From NCBI GenBank assembly GCA_029931535.1, contig JAQPZY010001415.1, forward strand, positions 1,888,501-1,952,500: DNA of 64,000 nt, given 5' to 3'. The DNA comes from Margaritifera margaritifera. Lineage: Eukaryota > Mollusca > Bivalvia > Unionida > Margaritiferidae. Of the stretch, positions 45,290 to 56,429 are shown one piece after another. Made by a program: the position numbers and the translations under genes. A model generated the notes under the pieces. It made no database searches. It was not told where the DNA came from and saw only the letters and a program-made list of their open reading frames with translations. Numbering within the stretch: position 1 is the first letter of the stretch; the number at the start of each line of letters is the position of its first letter.

Positions 45290-46012
45290 GAACTGACTAG
45301 AAATATAATGAAATCATAGATGCCAGCAGTTCTGTTTTTGTCTACCAATGCTGGCATCTGTTAATTACAGGTTTTACAATGACAGTGTTGTACATAGGAT
45401 CCCAAGGGCAGGGGACATCGTGTACCTCACCCTCCAAATCTGGGGGACACACACCATGTTAGAGGGACAAAGAAAAATATTAGTACATAATGCACTAATA
45501 GTGTTATAAAACTGAGATAATCATATTTGCTTCAACAGTTTTGCCAACTCAACTTTGTAGACTTCACAGTACTGTCATACTTTCCTTGGACACTTACATT
45601 ATTGCAATAAAAGATTTATCATGTGCTCATGTAAATTCATGAAAATATTAACCCTTTGCTCCCCAAGTACTCTATTCTATGCATTTACCTTTGCCCCCCA
45701 TCTACGCATAACTATACTTTTACCTTTGACCCCAATCTATGCATTTCCACTTTGTGTTTTTTCTGGGGAGCAAGGGTAGGACATCATGAGCGTCTTCATC
45801 ACCTTTCGCGACTTTGGCCATTGCTAGTGCCAACAGAGACATGGATGGACATCCACTAATGAAAAGTTGTAGGCATATATTTTTCAATTTTTTCTGACAA
45901 AAAAAGCGCACCCAAGGGGGCACACAGTGTCAGGGGGACATTGGACAAAAAATTGCGGGAAATCCACAAGTCCATGCTCAATATGCAACACTGCAATAAG
46001 TATGATCCTTTA
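45290..46012. other. Intron with a small foldback
   Basis: ACCCTTTGCTCCCCAAG at 45651 is mirrored by CTGGGGAGCAAGGGTAGG at 45762, about 110 bp apart. The left arm is preceded by TTAA, the right is not. Otherwise unremarkable; frames here have no recognised domain. Confidence 0.45.
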
Positions 46013-48305
46013 TCCTCTTTATATCAGTAAGAATAAGAAGTGACCAATACTCACTCGATTCCAGACATTCTCTTTATATCAGTAAGAATAAGCGACCAAT
46101 ACTCACTCGATTCCAGACATTCTCTTTATATCAGTAAGAATAAGTGACCAACACTCACTCGATTCCAGACATTCTCTTTATATCAGTAAGAATAAGAAGT
46201 GACCAACACTCACTCGATTCCAGACATTTTCTTGATATCAGTAAGAATAAGAAGTGACCATTACTCACTCGATTCCAGACATTCTCTTTATATCAATAAA
46301 AATTAGAAGCGACCAATACTCACTCGATTCCAGACATTCTCTTTATATCAGTAAGAATAAGAAGTGACCAACACTCACTCGATTCCAGACATTTTCTTGA
46401 TATCAGTAAGAATAAGAAGTGACCATTACTCACTCGATTCCAGACATTCTCTTTATATCAATAAAAATTAGAAGCGACCAATACTCACTCGATTCCAGAC
46501 ATTCTCTTTATATCAGTAAGAATAAGAAGCGACCAACACTCACTCGATTCCAGACATTTTCTTGATATCAGTAAGAATAAGAAGTGACCATTACTCACTC
46601 GATTCCAGACATTCTCTTTATATCAATAAAAATTAGAAGCGACCAATACTCACTCGATTCCAGACATTCTCTTTATATCAGTAAGAATAAGAAGTGACCA
46701 ACACTCACTCGATTCCAGACATTTTCTTGATATCAGTAAGAATAAGAAGTGACCATTACTCACTCGATTCCAGACATTCTCTTTATATCAATAAAAATTA
46801 GAAGCGACCAATACTCACTCGATTCCAGACATTCTCTTTATATCAGTAAGAATAAGAAGCGACCAATACTCACTCGATTCCAGACATCCTCTTTATATCA
46901 GTAAGAATAAGAAGTGACCAACACTCACTCGATTCCAGACATTCTCTTGATATCAGTAAGAATAAGAAGTGACCTATACTCACTCGATTCCAGACATTCT
47001 CTTTATATCAGTAAAAATTAGAAGCGACCAATACTCACTCGATTCCAGACATTCTCTTTATATCAGTAAAAATAAGTGACCAATACTCTCTCGATTCCAG
47101 ACATTCTCTTTATATCAGTAAGAATAAGAAGTGACCAATACTCACTCGATTCCAGACATTCTCTTTATATCAGTAAGAATAAGAAGTGACCAATACTCTC
47201 GATTCCAGACATTCTCTTTATATCAGTAAGAATAAGAAGTGACCAATACTCTCGATTCCAGACATTCTCTTTATATCAGTAAGAATAAGAAGTGACCAAT
47301 ACTCTCTCGATTCCAGACATTCTCTTTATATCAGTAAGAATTAGAAGCGACCAATACTCACTCGATTCCAGACATCCTCTTTATTTCAGAAAGAATTAGA
47401 AGCGACCAACACTCACTCGATTCCAGACATTCTCTTTATATCAGTAAGAATTAGAAGTGACCAACACTCACTCGATTCCAGACATCCTCTTTATATCAGT
47501 AAGAATAAGCGACCAATACTCACTCGATTCCAGACATTCTCTTTATATCAGTAAGAATTAGAAGTGACCAATACTCACTCGATTCCAGACATCATCTTTA
47601 TATCAGTAAGAATAATTGACCAATACTCACTCGATTCCAGACATTCTCTTTATATCAGTAAGAATTAGAAGCGACCAATACTCACTCGATTCCAGACATC
47701 CTCTTTATATCAGTAAAAATAAGTGACCAATACTCACTTGATTCCAGACATCCTCTTTATAATCGTAAAAATAAGTGACCAATACTCACTCAATTCCAGA
47801 CATTCTCTTTACATCAGTAAGAATAGGAAGTGACCAATACTCACTGGATTCCTCTCTATATCAGTAAAAATAAGTGACCAATACTCACTCAATTCCAGAC
47901 ATCCTCTTTATATCAGTAAGAATAAGAAGTGACCAATACTCACTCGATTCCAGACATTCTCTTTAAATCAGTAAGAATTAGAAGCGACCAATACTCACTC
48001 GATTCCAGACATCCTCTTTATATCAGTAAGAATAAGTAACCAATACTCATTCAATTCCAGACATCCTCTTTATATCAGTAAGAATAGGAAGTGACCAATA
48101 CTCACTCGATTCCTCTCTATATCAGTAAAAATAAGTGACCAATTCTCCCTTGGTTCCAGACATCCTCTTGATATCAGTAAGAATAAGTGACCATTACTCA
48201 CTTGATTCCAGACATCCTCTTTATATCAGTAAGAATAAGTGACCAATAATCACTTGATTCCAGACATCCTCTTTATATCAGTAAGAATAAGTAACCAATA
48301 CTTAC
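46013..48305 (-). repeat. ~54-bp minisatellite made of the exon-4 splice junction, ~42 copies
   Basis: Read on the minus strand, units run (A/G)ATGTCTGGAATCGA/GTGAGTATTGG, (C/T)CACTTCTTATTCTTACTGAT and ATAAAGAG; 52-55 bp. The first 15 bases are the last 15 bases of the exon at 48306..48371 (DVWNR). The next six form a near-ideal 5' splice site. TTACTGAT before AG resembles a branch point. The array abuts the exon. At 46200..46800 the units form a 165-bp three-unit higher-order repeat. Units close to the exon are more diverged and include CAAGTGAT and AGAGAGTA donor variants. Confidence 0.97.
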
Positions 48306-48371
48306 TCGATTCCAGACATCGTCTGCAATAAAGCTTCTTCTCATCAGTTTCATGCTGACATCATATATCAA
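48306..48371 (-). CDS. NUP188: NUP188 exon 4 of this window; source of a splice-donor minisatellite
   Basis: 66 nt, 22 codons, phase 0 at both ends; acceptor TGATTTTTCAG, donor CGA/GTAAGT. It encodes LIYDVSMKLMRRSFIADDVW then NR, matching the IIDTACEVLADPSLPELFW region of vertebrate NUP188. The last 15 to 17 exon bases and the first ~38 intron bases are the founder of the 46013..48305 array, whose copies carry the same exon end and a GTGAGT donor. Reading through the real donor meets TAA after ten codons. Confidence 0.92.
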
Positions 48372-48621
48372 CTGAAAAATCAGAAAATCAACAAGGAAGC
48401 ATCAATTCTAAACAAAGCTAATAATATACATGTATGATATTTTGACAGAAACTTGTTAGTTCTTGCCAGTACTATTTGTGCAGTACTAGTTGAATATTAC
48501 ATGCTGTATAGAGGACATTTTTAACATATGTAAAATTTAGTGAAAGGGATATATCATGAAATGGTACAATTTCTGTACTTTTCTATGAAACAGAAGTTTT
48601 TCTGAGCAAACATTTTATTTA

Positions 48622-48985
48622 CTCAGACATAATAAAACACACAGCAATCTAACTGCTAACTTATTCAGGCGTAATAAAACACACGGCAACCTAACTGCTT
48701 ACCTATTCAGGCATAATAAACACACAGCAAACTAACTGCTTACTTTTTCAGGCATAATAAACACACAGCAAACTAACTGATTACCTATTCTGGCATAATA
48801 AACACTCAATCTAACTGATTACTTATCCTGGCATAACAAAAAACACATCAACCTAACTGCTTACTTATTCAGGGAGAATAAAACACACAGCAACCTAACT
48901 GCTTACTCATTGAGGCATAATAAAACACAGCAACCTAACTGCTTACTTATTTAGGTAAAATAAAACACAGCAACCTAACTGCTTT
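48622..48985. repeat. ~42-bp minisatellite, 8-9 copies
   Basis: Unit ATAATAAAACACACAGCAAC + CTAACTGCTTACTTATTCAG + GC with small deletions in several units. Confidence 0.92.
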
Positions 48986-49431
48986 TGTTGCACGATCTGA
49001 TAGTATCATTCTAAGGAGTGTAAAAGTGCCAACTGCAATGTTTTCTCCAGGCTGCACCCTTACACCTTTTAGCACAAACAATTTGAATGGGTGCAATCAG
49101 ACATCTGCAATGTGTCATAAAAGGTGCACAAAAATTAACTGTCTAAATTGTTTGCAAGTTTGTGCTGTGTGTATGGACTATTAGACAAGTCCTCTAAGTC
49201 ATCAGGACTCTTGATCATAACAATCAGGCCACTGTGACAACATTCTCATTAATGAAGACTACCCCATGTTTTAACCACTTCTATAAATTCAACCCAAGGG
49301 ACTCTTTCTTGGAAAGATGGAGAAAAAACTGCAATTGTTCAAGGAGTATAACTACTATTCTTTTTTTATCAGTAATGATTTTCAATATAATTTTTGTATG
49401 TGTGTTTGATAAAGTCATATAAGGATACTAG

Positions 49432-49490
49432 AATTTGGGCTGTCCAATACTATTTCATTTGGGCTGTCCAATACTATTTCATTTGGGCTC
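49432..49490. repeat. 24-bp tandem repeat x2.5
   Basis: TTTGGGCTGTCCAATACTAT + TTCA repeated twice with a partial third copy. Confidence 0.9.
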
Positions 49491-49606
49491 TCATTTCATC
49501 TTTAAGATTTTTAATTTAGAACAAAACACTACATTTAATGCTGAAATTCCACAGGCCTATTTTCTTATGTAACGAAATAATACATGTAATTTGCACTAAG
49601 ACCAAC

Positions 49607-49708
49607 CTGAACTTCTCTCTCATTCCTTCCCAGTGTTTTTTCATCAAACACTGAAAGAGCTGCTCTCATGAGAGCATACACAACAAAGTGAGACAGGAGA
49701 GCTGTTAT
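49607..49708 (-). CDS. NUP188: NUP188 exon 3 of this window
   Basis: 102 nt, 34 codons, phase 0 at both ends; acceptor TTATTTTCTAG, donor CAG/GTTGGT. It encodes ITALLSHFVVYALMRAALSV followed by FDEKTLGRNEREVQ. This aligns with the CMCVYGLLSFVLTSLELHTL segment of vertebrate NUP188, including the conserved TLG. It continues the solenoid directly after the exon at 54864..55064, with a 5.2-kb intron between them. Confidence 0.92.
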
Positions 49709-49719
49709 CTAGAAAATAA

Positions 49720-51160
49720 AAAAAAGAAATAAAACAAGAAAAACTGCAAATACTCTGTGATATATGAATGCCCTCCCAACTCACTTAAAACAATTTTGAT
49801 TTCAGTGCTATTTTTCATTCCTTGCTGGCTCCTCAAGTGCAGAAAGGACAATTTATAAATCATTTGATTTCAATTTTTTACCTTGTTTTTTAATTTTAAA
49901 AACTTTTTGACTTCCAAAAGCTTTCAAGGAGTATTTTTATTTTTTATGGAAAATGAACACAGCTTGGAAAAATTAATATAAGGTGATGGCAAACAAATTT
50001 AGTAATATGATTCTCTTGTACTTTTCACCTTTCATATGCGACTTTAGTACTTTTTCACATGCTGAAAAAGCCAATAACTTCATTACACGTCTTGCACATC
50101 ACTTTGTATTTGTCCCCATTTTAAATTCTAAACACAGCTCATTCCTAGTAGGGTCATATTCCTTACTGAATTATGAATTAGTATCCCATTTGCAAATGTG
50201 ACTAGTGAACCACTACAGCAAAGGAACACTACTCCCTCTGGTTATTATGTGGGGGGGGGGGGGCAAATGTCCTCTGATTTGATCCACCAAATTTATCCCA
50301 TTTTATTTATTATTTTCAAAATACATAAATAACAAAATTATGAATTTATAATTCCAACTCTTATGAATTGACTGAGATTTCTGCAATGTGACTGGATACA
50401 AATGATCACATGATACTGATCTGAATTTTTTTTACACATCGGTAAATTCTAGGGACTACTTTTGGTTACCAATCAGTTTCCAGTACACTTTAGATCAAGC
50501 TTTGTCTATACCAACTCCATAAAACACAATAATAGCAACAAAAATGCACACACCACTTTCAATCATCCTTCATGACTTTAAATCAAAATTTTAAACTCCT
50601 GATAAAATCTCTGATTAGCAGTTCAAACACTGTAATTGCACAGTCCTTCCTGCACTCCAGCACTCACCTCTGTAGCCAAACAAAGCATATCGCAGACTTT
50701 ACGTGCCACTCTACATTAATAAATTTCTGCATTTTTGCTTCAAAAATATTTCACCAGCTGTTATTGAAGGTCATGGTCATATGACATATGAGCAGTGGAT
50801 CTCACTAAGAATGGACACAATTTTCATTTCAAAAGATCGAAATGCGTACAGTAGAAAGCAAGATCAATGAATGCTAAAACAGGTACCGAGTACAAAGAAA
50901 TAGCCTGGTAAGAAAAGACAAAATAAAATCATACTGAGTGACAAAAGTTCCTCTGATCACTGCTAAGACACACTCTTACACTCTACCCTATCTATAATAC
51001 TATATACGAGTATACGACCCTTGGCTAGTGAAGATGGGGCTAGGTATTTTGGCACTATGTGAAGAGACTAATGAAAGAAAACTACATGTTACCTAAAATC
51101 AAATGTTTTGTTGATGGAATACATTGATTCGACAATAGAAAGGAGGAAAATTGGAATTAT
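49720..51160. other. Intron sequence without recognised feature
   Basis: AT-rich, with a 14-base G run near 50251..50264. The plus-strand frames at 49983..50201 and 50572..50784 show no domain and run against the gene. I see no NUP188 exon; none is expected, since the flanking exons are contiguous in the protein. Confidence 0.5.
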
Positions 51161-51162
51161 AA

Positions 51163-51318
51163 GGATTAAATGATCATTGTTGGGTATTTATTGAAGTATA
51201 AATTGTATCTACTCACTCACAAAAAAGTTTACATAATGTCCTCCAGACTTTATTAACATTGTCAGTGATTATGTCAAATTTACACTTCGATAAATACCCA
51301 ACCATGATCATTTAATCC
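51163..51318. repeat. Foldback element, ~43-bp arms
   Basis: GGATTAAATGATCATTGTTG + GGTATTTATTGAAGTATAAAT (51163..51205) is mirrored at 51275..51318 with three or four mismatches. Spacer about 69 bp. MITE-like; no clear target duplication. Confidence 0.85.
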
Positions 51319-51514
51319 GACAAGAAAGTGATATATTTTATTAAGTCTGAACATTTTGTATTCCCTCAGATAAATTCAACGAGTTTTCTTCTTTCTAAAA
51401 TTCATGGAGTTTTTCAACAAATTCAAGCCCTTTTCATGGATAAAACCACCTTTTCTTCAAAATTAAAGTTTTCCACACAACCCCTCAAATTCAATACTTT
51501 TTCAAGGCTTAATA

Positions 51515-52310
51515 ACTATGTAAAATCATACTGTATATGTGAAGACAGTGTCAATAAACCATGTAAAATCATACTCAATGTGTGAAGACAGTGTCAATAA
51601 ACCATGTAAAATCATACTCAATATGTGAAGACAGTGTCTATAAACCATGCAAAATCATACTGAATATGTGAAGACAGTGTCAATAAACCATGTAAAATCA
51701 TACTGAATATGTGAAGATGGTGTCTATAAACCATGTAAAATCATACTGAATATGTGAAGACAGTGTCTATAAACTATGTAAAATTATACTGAATATGTGA
51801 AGACAGTGTCTATAAACCATGTAAAATCATACTGAATATGTGAAGACAGTGTCAATAAACCATGTAAAATATACTCAATATGTGAACACAGTGTCAATAA
51901 ACCATGTAAAATCATACTGAATATGTGAAGACAGTGTCTATAAACCATGCAAAATCATACTGAATATGTGAAGACAGTGTCAATAAACCATGTAAAATCA
52001 TACTGAATATGTGAAGATGGTGTCTATAAACCATGTAAAATCATACTGAATATGTGAAGACAGTGTCTATAAACCATGCAAAATCATACTGAATATGTGA
52101 AGACAGTGTCTATAAACCATGTAAAATTATACTGAATATGTGAAGACGGTGTCTATAAAAAATGTAAAATCATACTGAATATGTGAAGACAGTGTCAATA
52201 AACCATGTAAAATCATACTGAATATGTGAAGATGGTGTCAATAAACCATGTAAAATCGTTCTGAATATGTGAAGACAGTGTCTATAAACCATGTAAAATT
52301 ATACTGAATA
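51515..52310. repeat. 43-bp minisatellite, ~18 copies
   Basis: Unit AAACCATGTAAAATCATACT + GAATATGTGAAGACAGTGTC + TAT. CAATATG and GATGGTG subtypes recur in order, suggesting duplication of blocks of three to six units. Confidence 0.95.
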
Positions 52311-52559
52311 TTATCAAAATTACTCAATAAACATTCAGGCTTGACTCAACTTTTCGAACTGTGCTAAGTACACGTGAGTATGATCTTATATATTGACCTA
52401 ATATGCGAGAGTTTTAACCAATCAAAACTCAAGGTATTATTTGCTGCTGATAAATTTCAGGTGCTAGTCACTGATATAGCATGAAGCACAACTGATGAGT
52501 TAAACTAATGTGATTATTCGCTCAGGTCACTAATGATACATATATATATGTATATATAT

Positions 52560-53695
52560 ATAGTCAAAACCTGTGTTCAGGTGTCACCCATGGGAAAGGG
52601 CCAATGTGGCCTTTGAAGATAGGTGACCTCTGAAAGCAGGTTCAGCTCTCAAATTTGGTTCATGACAAATACATGTACTATGGACCGAATAGCATTCACA
52701 TTATTATTATTAGTAGTAGTAGTATGCTATCAAGATACATATATTTAGATTATCTATTTAGCAAAAAGAAAAATAACAAAATAAAAAGCGCCACTTTAAT
52801 CCATCATGTATATTAAACCATTACTTATCAATAGAAACAGCATCTAAATAAAATTACTAATTGACAGCTTACCTGTGATTGTCAAACACAGGATTGACTT
52901 TCTGTTAGGCCAGCTGGTATAATTAGGCATGAAAACATATGTTCACACTTGATGGATTAAGCAGTTGCTCAAACACACCGTGATCAAAAGACAGTCGGCT
53001 TTTGTGCGAGATCTTTGATGATTAAGGAATGAAAAGAAGCTTCATGCGGCTATTGTTAGTAGCATATAATCTGTAAAGGTTTTTCACAAGTGCAGTGTAC
53101 ATGTGTCTCTACTCATTTGGTGTGATTGTACGTAATCTCTTACACTCCTAATTAACGTTGTTCTCAAAATCAGCCATAAAAACATGCTTACGCTTAATAA
53201 TCCCTTGGATCTGAGTTAGCCCGACTCCCATTTCTACTGCAACTACATGACTACTTTGTCCACTATCCACAAAACAAATTGCTTTGACTCCCTCATGTAA
53301 GGACAAAAACCACTTTGCTTTCAAAACCGACATATTGACACCTTTGAGTTTGACTGACAGCGTGATTGGAGTACGTTAGGTACAATCGAGATATGAAATG
53401 CTTAAACATCAATTCACATGATATACCTATATCTAAACAATGCCTTGCTCATCAAACAAAAGAAGTGTTTAATTTGCATACTTGGAGCGTCCACTGATGA
53501 TACACTCCAGTGATCGCTTAAGGCAGGGTGAAACCATGGTTTGGTTAAGAAAAACCTGGCCGCTGACCGCGGAAAGCAGGTGACCGTTAAATACAGGGCA
53601 TTTAGATAGGAAATTTACTGGGGGGAAATTAGAATGACCACTGAACACAGGTGACTGATGAACACAGGTGACCGCTAGGACAGGTTTGACTGTAT
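52560..53695 (-). mobile_element. Tigger/pogo-like DNA transposon, internally deleted
   Basis: Ends TAGTCAAAACCTGTGTTCAG at 52561 and, inverted, CAGTCAAACCTGTCCTAG at 53691, flanked by TA in (TA)n contexts. GTGACC/GGTCACC-type subterminal repeats occur on both sides (53575..53680 has several ACAGGTGACC). The element holds a transposase N-terminal frame at 53148..53333, but the catalytic domain is missing. Confidence 0.75.
53148..53333 (-). pseudogene. Tigger/pogo-like transposase N-terminal HTH fragment
   Basis: 61 codons: LHEGVKAICFVDSGQSSHVV, then AVEMGVGLTQIQGIIKRK. The pattern (K.)I..(V/I)(D/E)SG.S...VA.EMGVG.TQIQ.I.K.K is the Psq/CENP-B-like helix-turn-helix at the N-terminus of Tigger and pogo transposases, which binds the terminal inverted repeats. 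The frame ends after FENNVN, well short of a full transposase of about 500 residues. Confidence 0.75.
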
Positions 53696-54019
53696 ATATA
53701 TGCTTGAGCGTCGGCACTACATTATGTATTTTGATATCCAAAATTGATCAAATGACTCGTTTCATGAAATTGATTGTTTACATCAAATTACAAATGGTGT
53801 CAACCTGCCATATTATTGACACCTAGTCAGTCAATAAAAAAGCAAATACATAACACTAATCAAACAAATAATATAAACAAAGCATTAATAAGATAACTTG
53901 TCTATTTCTAAATTTCTTTTTTAATCTGTCACTGACATTTACAAGATTTAAATTATTGAGAAAAGTGGATCTTGCATGGATTTTGTATTATGTGTGAATA
54001 AGTACTGATTAATCACTCA

Positions 54020-54315
54020 TAAAAATGTATAATTCTTATGCATACATATTTGTTTTAAATATCTTTTTTAATCAATAGTGTGCAAAAATGTATATAAAAA
54101 TGTATAATTCTTTATATCTTTTTTTTAATCAATACAGTGTTCAAAAATGTATATAAAAATGTATAATTTCTTATGCATTCATCTTTGTTTTAATTAATAT
54201 CTTTTTTAATCAATTCAGTGTGCAAAAATGTATATAAAAATGTCTAATTCTTATGCATACATATTTGTTTTAATTAATATCTTTTTTAATCGATACAGTG
54301 TGCAAAAATGTATCA
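54020..54315. repeat. ~70-80-bp AT-rich tandem repeat x4
   Basis: Landmarks AAAAATGTATATAAAAATGT, 'aattcttatgcatacat', 'tttgttttaa' and 'tcttttttaatcaatacagtg' recur at about 54020, 54085, 54150 and 54235. Confidence 0.85.
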
Positions 54316-54329
54316 AATACAAAAATACA

Positions 54330-54719
54330 GAAGCAATCTGAAAAATGTAAACTCAAATAAAAATGTGTACACTCCAACCATTGATGCCTGAAAGATGTTC
54401 TAGTATGATGTCACTGGAAGAGAAAGGAGTTAATTCAGTTCATCTCAGAGTACCTGGATAGAACCAACATCAAACACAAATTGGCTTGTTTAGAGTAGAC
54501 CTATCATAACACGGTCATAAAGTCTTATGCCAACTTGTGATGTTGCTGAAGCCCATGTAGCCATTATATTCTTTTTGTATAAAAAAATAAAAATGGCTCA
54601 TGTGGCCTGCACACTCAAGCGGCTTTATCACTGAAAATTACGTTAATAATATTAAACCAAAGTTTCAGTTGAATACAACAACTGATTCAAAAATGTAAAC
54701 ACAAAACCTTAGACACTGC
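54330..54719. other. Intron sequence without recognised feature
   Basis: AT-rich intron; nothing recognised. Confidence 0.5.
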
Positions 54720-54836
54720 CGACACTGGTACCACCAAGGTAACACCTATGTATCACCACACACTGGTACACAAAAGTAACACCTATGTACCACCACACAC
54801 TGGTACCTCCAAAGTTACACTTATGTATCACCACTC
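54720..54836. repeat. ~39-bp tandem repeat x3
   Basis: CACTGGTAC, 'aaaagtaacacctatgta' and 'ccaccaca' repeat three times. The array starts 27 bp downstream of the donor of exon 54864..55064, but is not derived from that exon. Confidence 0.88.
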
Positions 54837-54863
54837 AGAGGCAAAACAACAAAAAATTCTTAC

Positions 54864-55064
54864 AGATTTTCCACTGAAAGGTTCCCTGTCCAAAAGCTCT
54901 GACAAAAACTCAAACACATTTAGCTGCAAAGCTACATTTCCCATCTGGCGTGTAACAGCAAAGTCATCTCCATCAAGAAACACTTGGCGTGCCACTGTCC
55001 AACTCAAAAGGATAGGTCCATGTGGAACCTCAGAGCCAAATAAATGCATCACTTTGTCAACTTT
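54864..55064 (-). CDS. NUP188: NUP188 exon 2 of this window
   Basis: 201 nt, 67 codons, phase 0 at both ends; acceptor TGCATTTTCAG, donor TCT/GTAAGA. It begins KVDKVMHLFGSEVPHGPILL and includes ALQLNVFEFLSELL. These correspond to GPVLLAW and AIQLNVFQYLTRLL in vertebrate NUP188 (recalled). NUP188 is an alpha-helical-solenoid scaffold protein of the inner ring of the nuclear pore complex, binding NUP93 at the nuclear envelope. This is one of the most diagnostic exons in the window. An open frame continues past the donor into the intron, but the similarity stops at the splice site. Confidence 0.93.
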
Positions 55065-55089
55065 CTGAAAATGCAGGTGAAATAAAATT

Positions 55090-56100
55090 GTGAGTATATA
55101 TCGTATATATTGTGATTAAAATTTGATGCCTTTATATGTGTCATTACCGTCAAAGTGTAATATGTGCCAATTTTCATCTATTGTTAGTGCAAACATGACA
55201 AATATATCAAATGCTATTATTTCTGTCCTCACTAATTATGATCCCCCCCCCCCCCCCATTTTTAATAAATGCATCAGGGATATTTTGACACTGTCCATCT
55301 ATCTGTCTGTCACCACATCTCCTCCTGAGACTAGTTATGTTGTCCTGTGGTGACTATCTGCTGGAGGGAGGGGTGTCATCCTTTACTCCTACTCCTGGGA
55401 TCCCTGGGAAGAGTTCAAAGCAAAACTTCAATTACAATGAGATTTGAAATTATTTTCTGACCAAACATCATATATGTAGTCACTGCAGGAAGAGGCATCA
55501 TATATGTGATAGATTTTGTACTATGACCCCTGGGTTGCTGTTTGGGGTGGGTGGGGATGAGTACAGGAATGGGGTCAAGGTGTTTGAAATAGGCAGTAAA
55601 AAGCATATGAATTTGCAATAGCAAGCCAATGTAGTTGTCCTAATTTTGTTTTTCCCAACTGTCTTTTCCTTGATCATTTAGCATTACAAGAAACACAAGA
55701 AAATTTTTCTCTGATAAGTTTACTGAAAATGGATAAAACTCTGAAAAGAGAACTATTCTTTTCAATGCAATTTGAATGAAGATTCATTTCAACAACAACC
55801 AGTTCCTTTTAAAAATTTTAATTCAATTGCTCCACATTTACTTTTATTCATCAGATACCAATAGCCATGGATTTAATGGTTGTTATGAACAACAAATGTT
55901 AAAAAACCTATGAACAATCCATCAGAAAAAAAAAGACTATAGGAACCTCTTCAAATCGGAGGTAAATCAAAGATATTTAATGATGAAAATGTCCTTATAT
56001 CCAAAACCACAGAATTGATACTAAAGAAATGAAATAAATGCACAATACTTTAGCATTAAGCAATTTTATAGCCACAACTATATGTTATACATATTTATAT
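55090..56100. other. Intron sequence with a poly-C run
   Basis: A run of about 15 C at 55242..55257. Frames at 55123..55353 and 55415..55624 lack domains. No transposon motif recognised. Confidence 0.5.
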
Positions 56101-56113
56101 ATAATGTACCTAC

Positions 56114-56156
56114 CTGAAAGGCTTCTTTATCCTTGAGTAGAGTATGCTCTGAGAAA
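56114..56156 (-). CDS. NUP188: NUP188 exon 1 of this window (internal exon)
   Basis: 43-nt exon encoding FSEHTLLKDKEAFQ after one base that completes a split codon. The acceptor reads ATCTTTCAG and the donor CAG/GTAGGT. It leads in phase 0 into the next exon and aligns with the weakly conserved stretch just before the GPVLLAW segment of animal NUP188. On its own it is too short to identify; the call rests on splice signals, phase and position. The upstream exon, which must end two bases into a codon, was not found before 64000, so that intron exceeds 7.8 kb or the exon was missed. Confidence 0.7.
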
Positions 56157-56257
56157 CTGAAAGATAACTGAAAACCTTAGAATAATTGATAACATTCTCC
56201 ATTAAGAGCAGATATGACAACCCCTACCAACGTGAAGCAGTAATGACAGCTTTAAAA

Positions 56258-56370
56258 AATCAGAATATGAACATAATAGGAATACTTCAAAGTTTTATCC
56301 AACAATTTAATTTAAGCATCTCAATGATTGGTTTTTGGTTGAAACAAGCTTCCTAGTCATCTTTGTTATC
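56258..56370 (+). repeat. Array-edge dispersed repeat, copy 2
   Basis: Partner of 42068..42230 (same order and strand). It directly precedes the 5.3-kb array that starts near 56430. Confidence 0.6.
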
Positions 56371-56429
56371 ATGTTACTCAGTGAAAGTCCATCGAGAAAC
56401 GACTGCATGGTATTTATCTTATGTTGATG

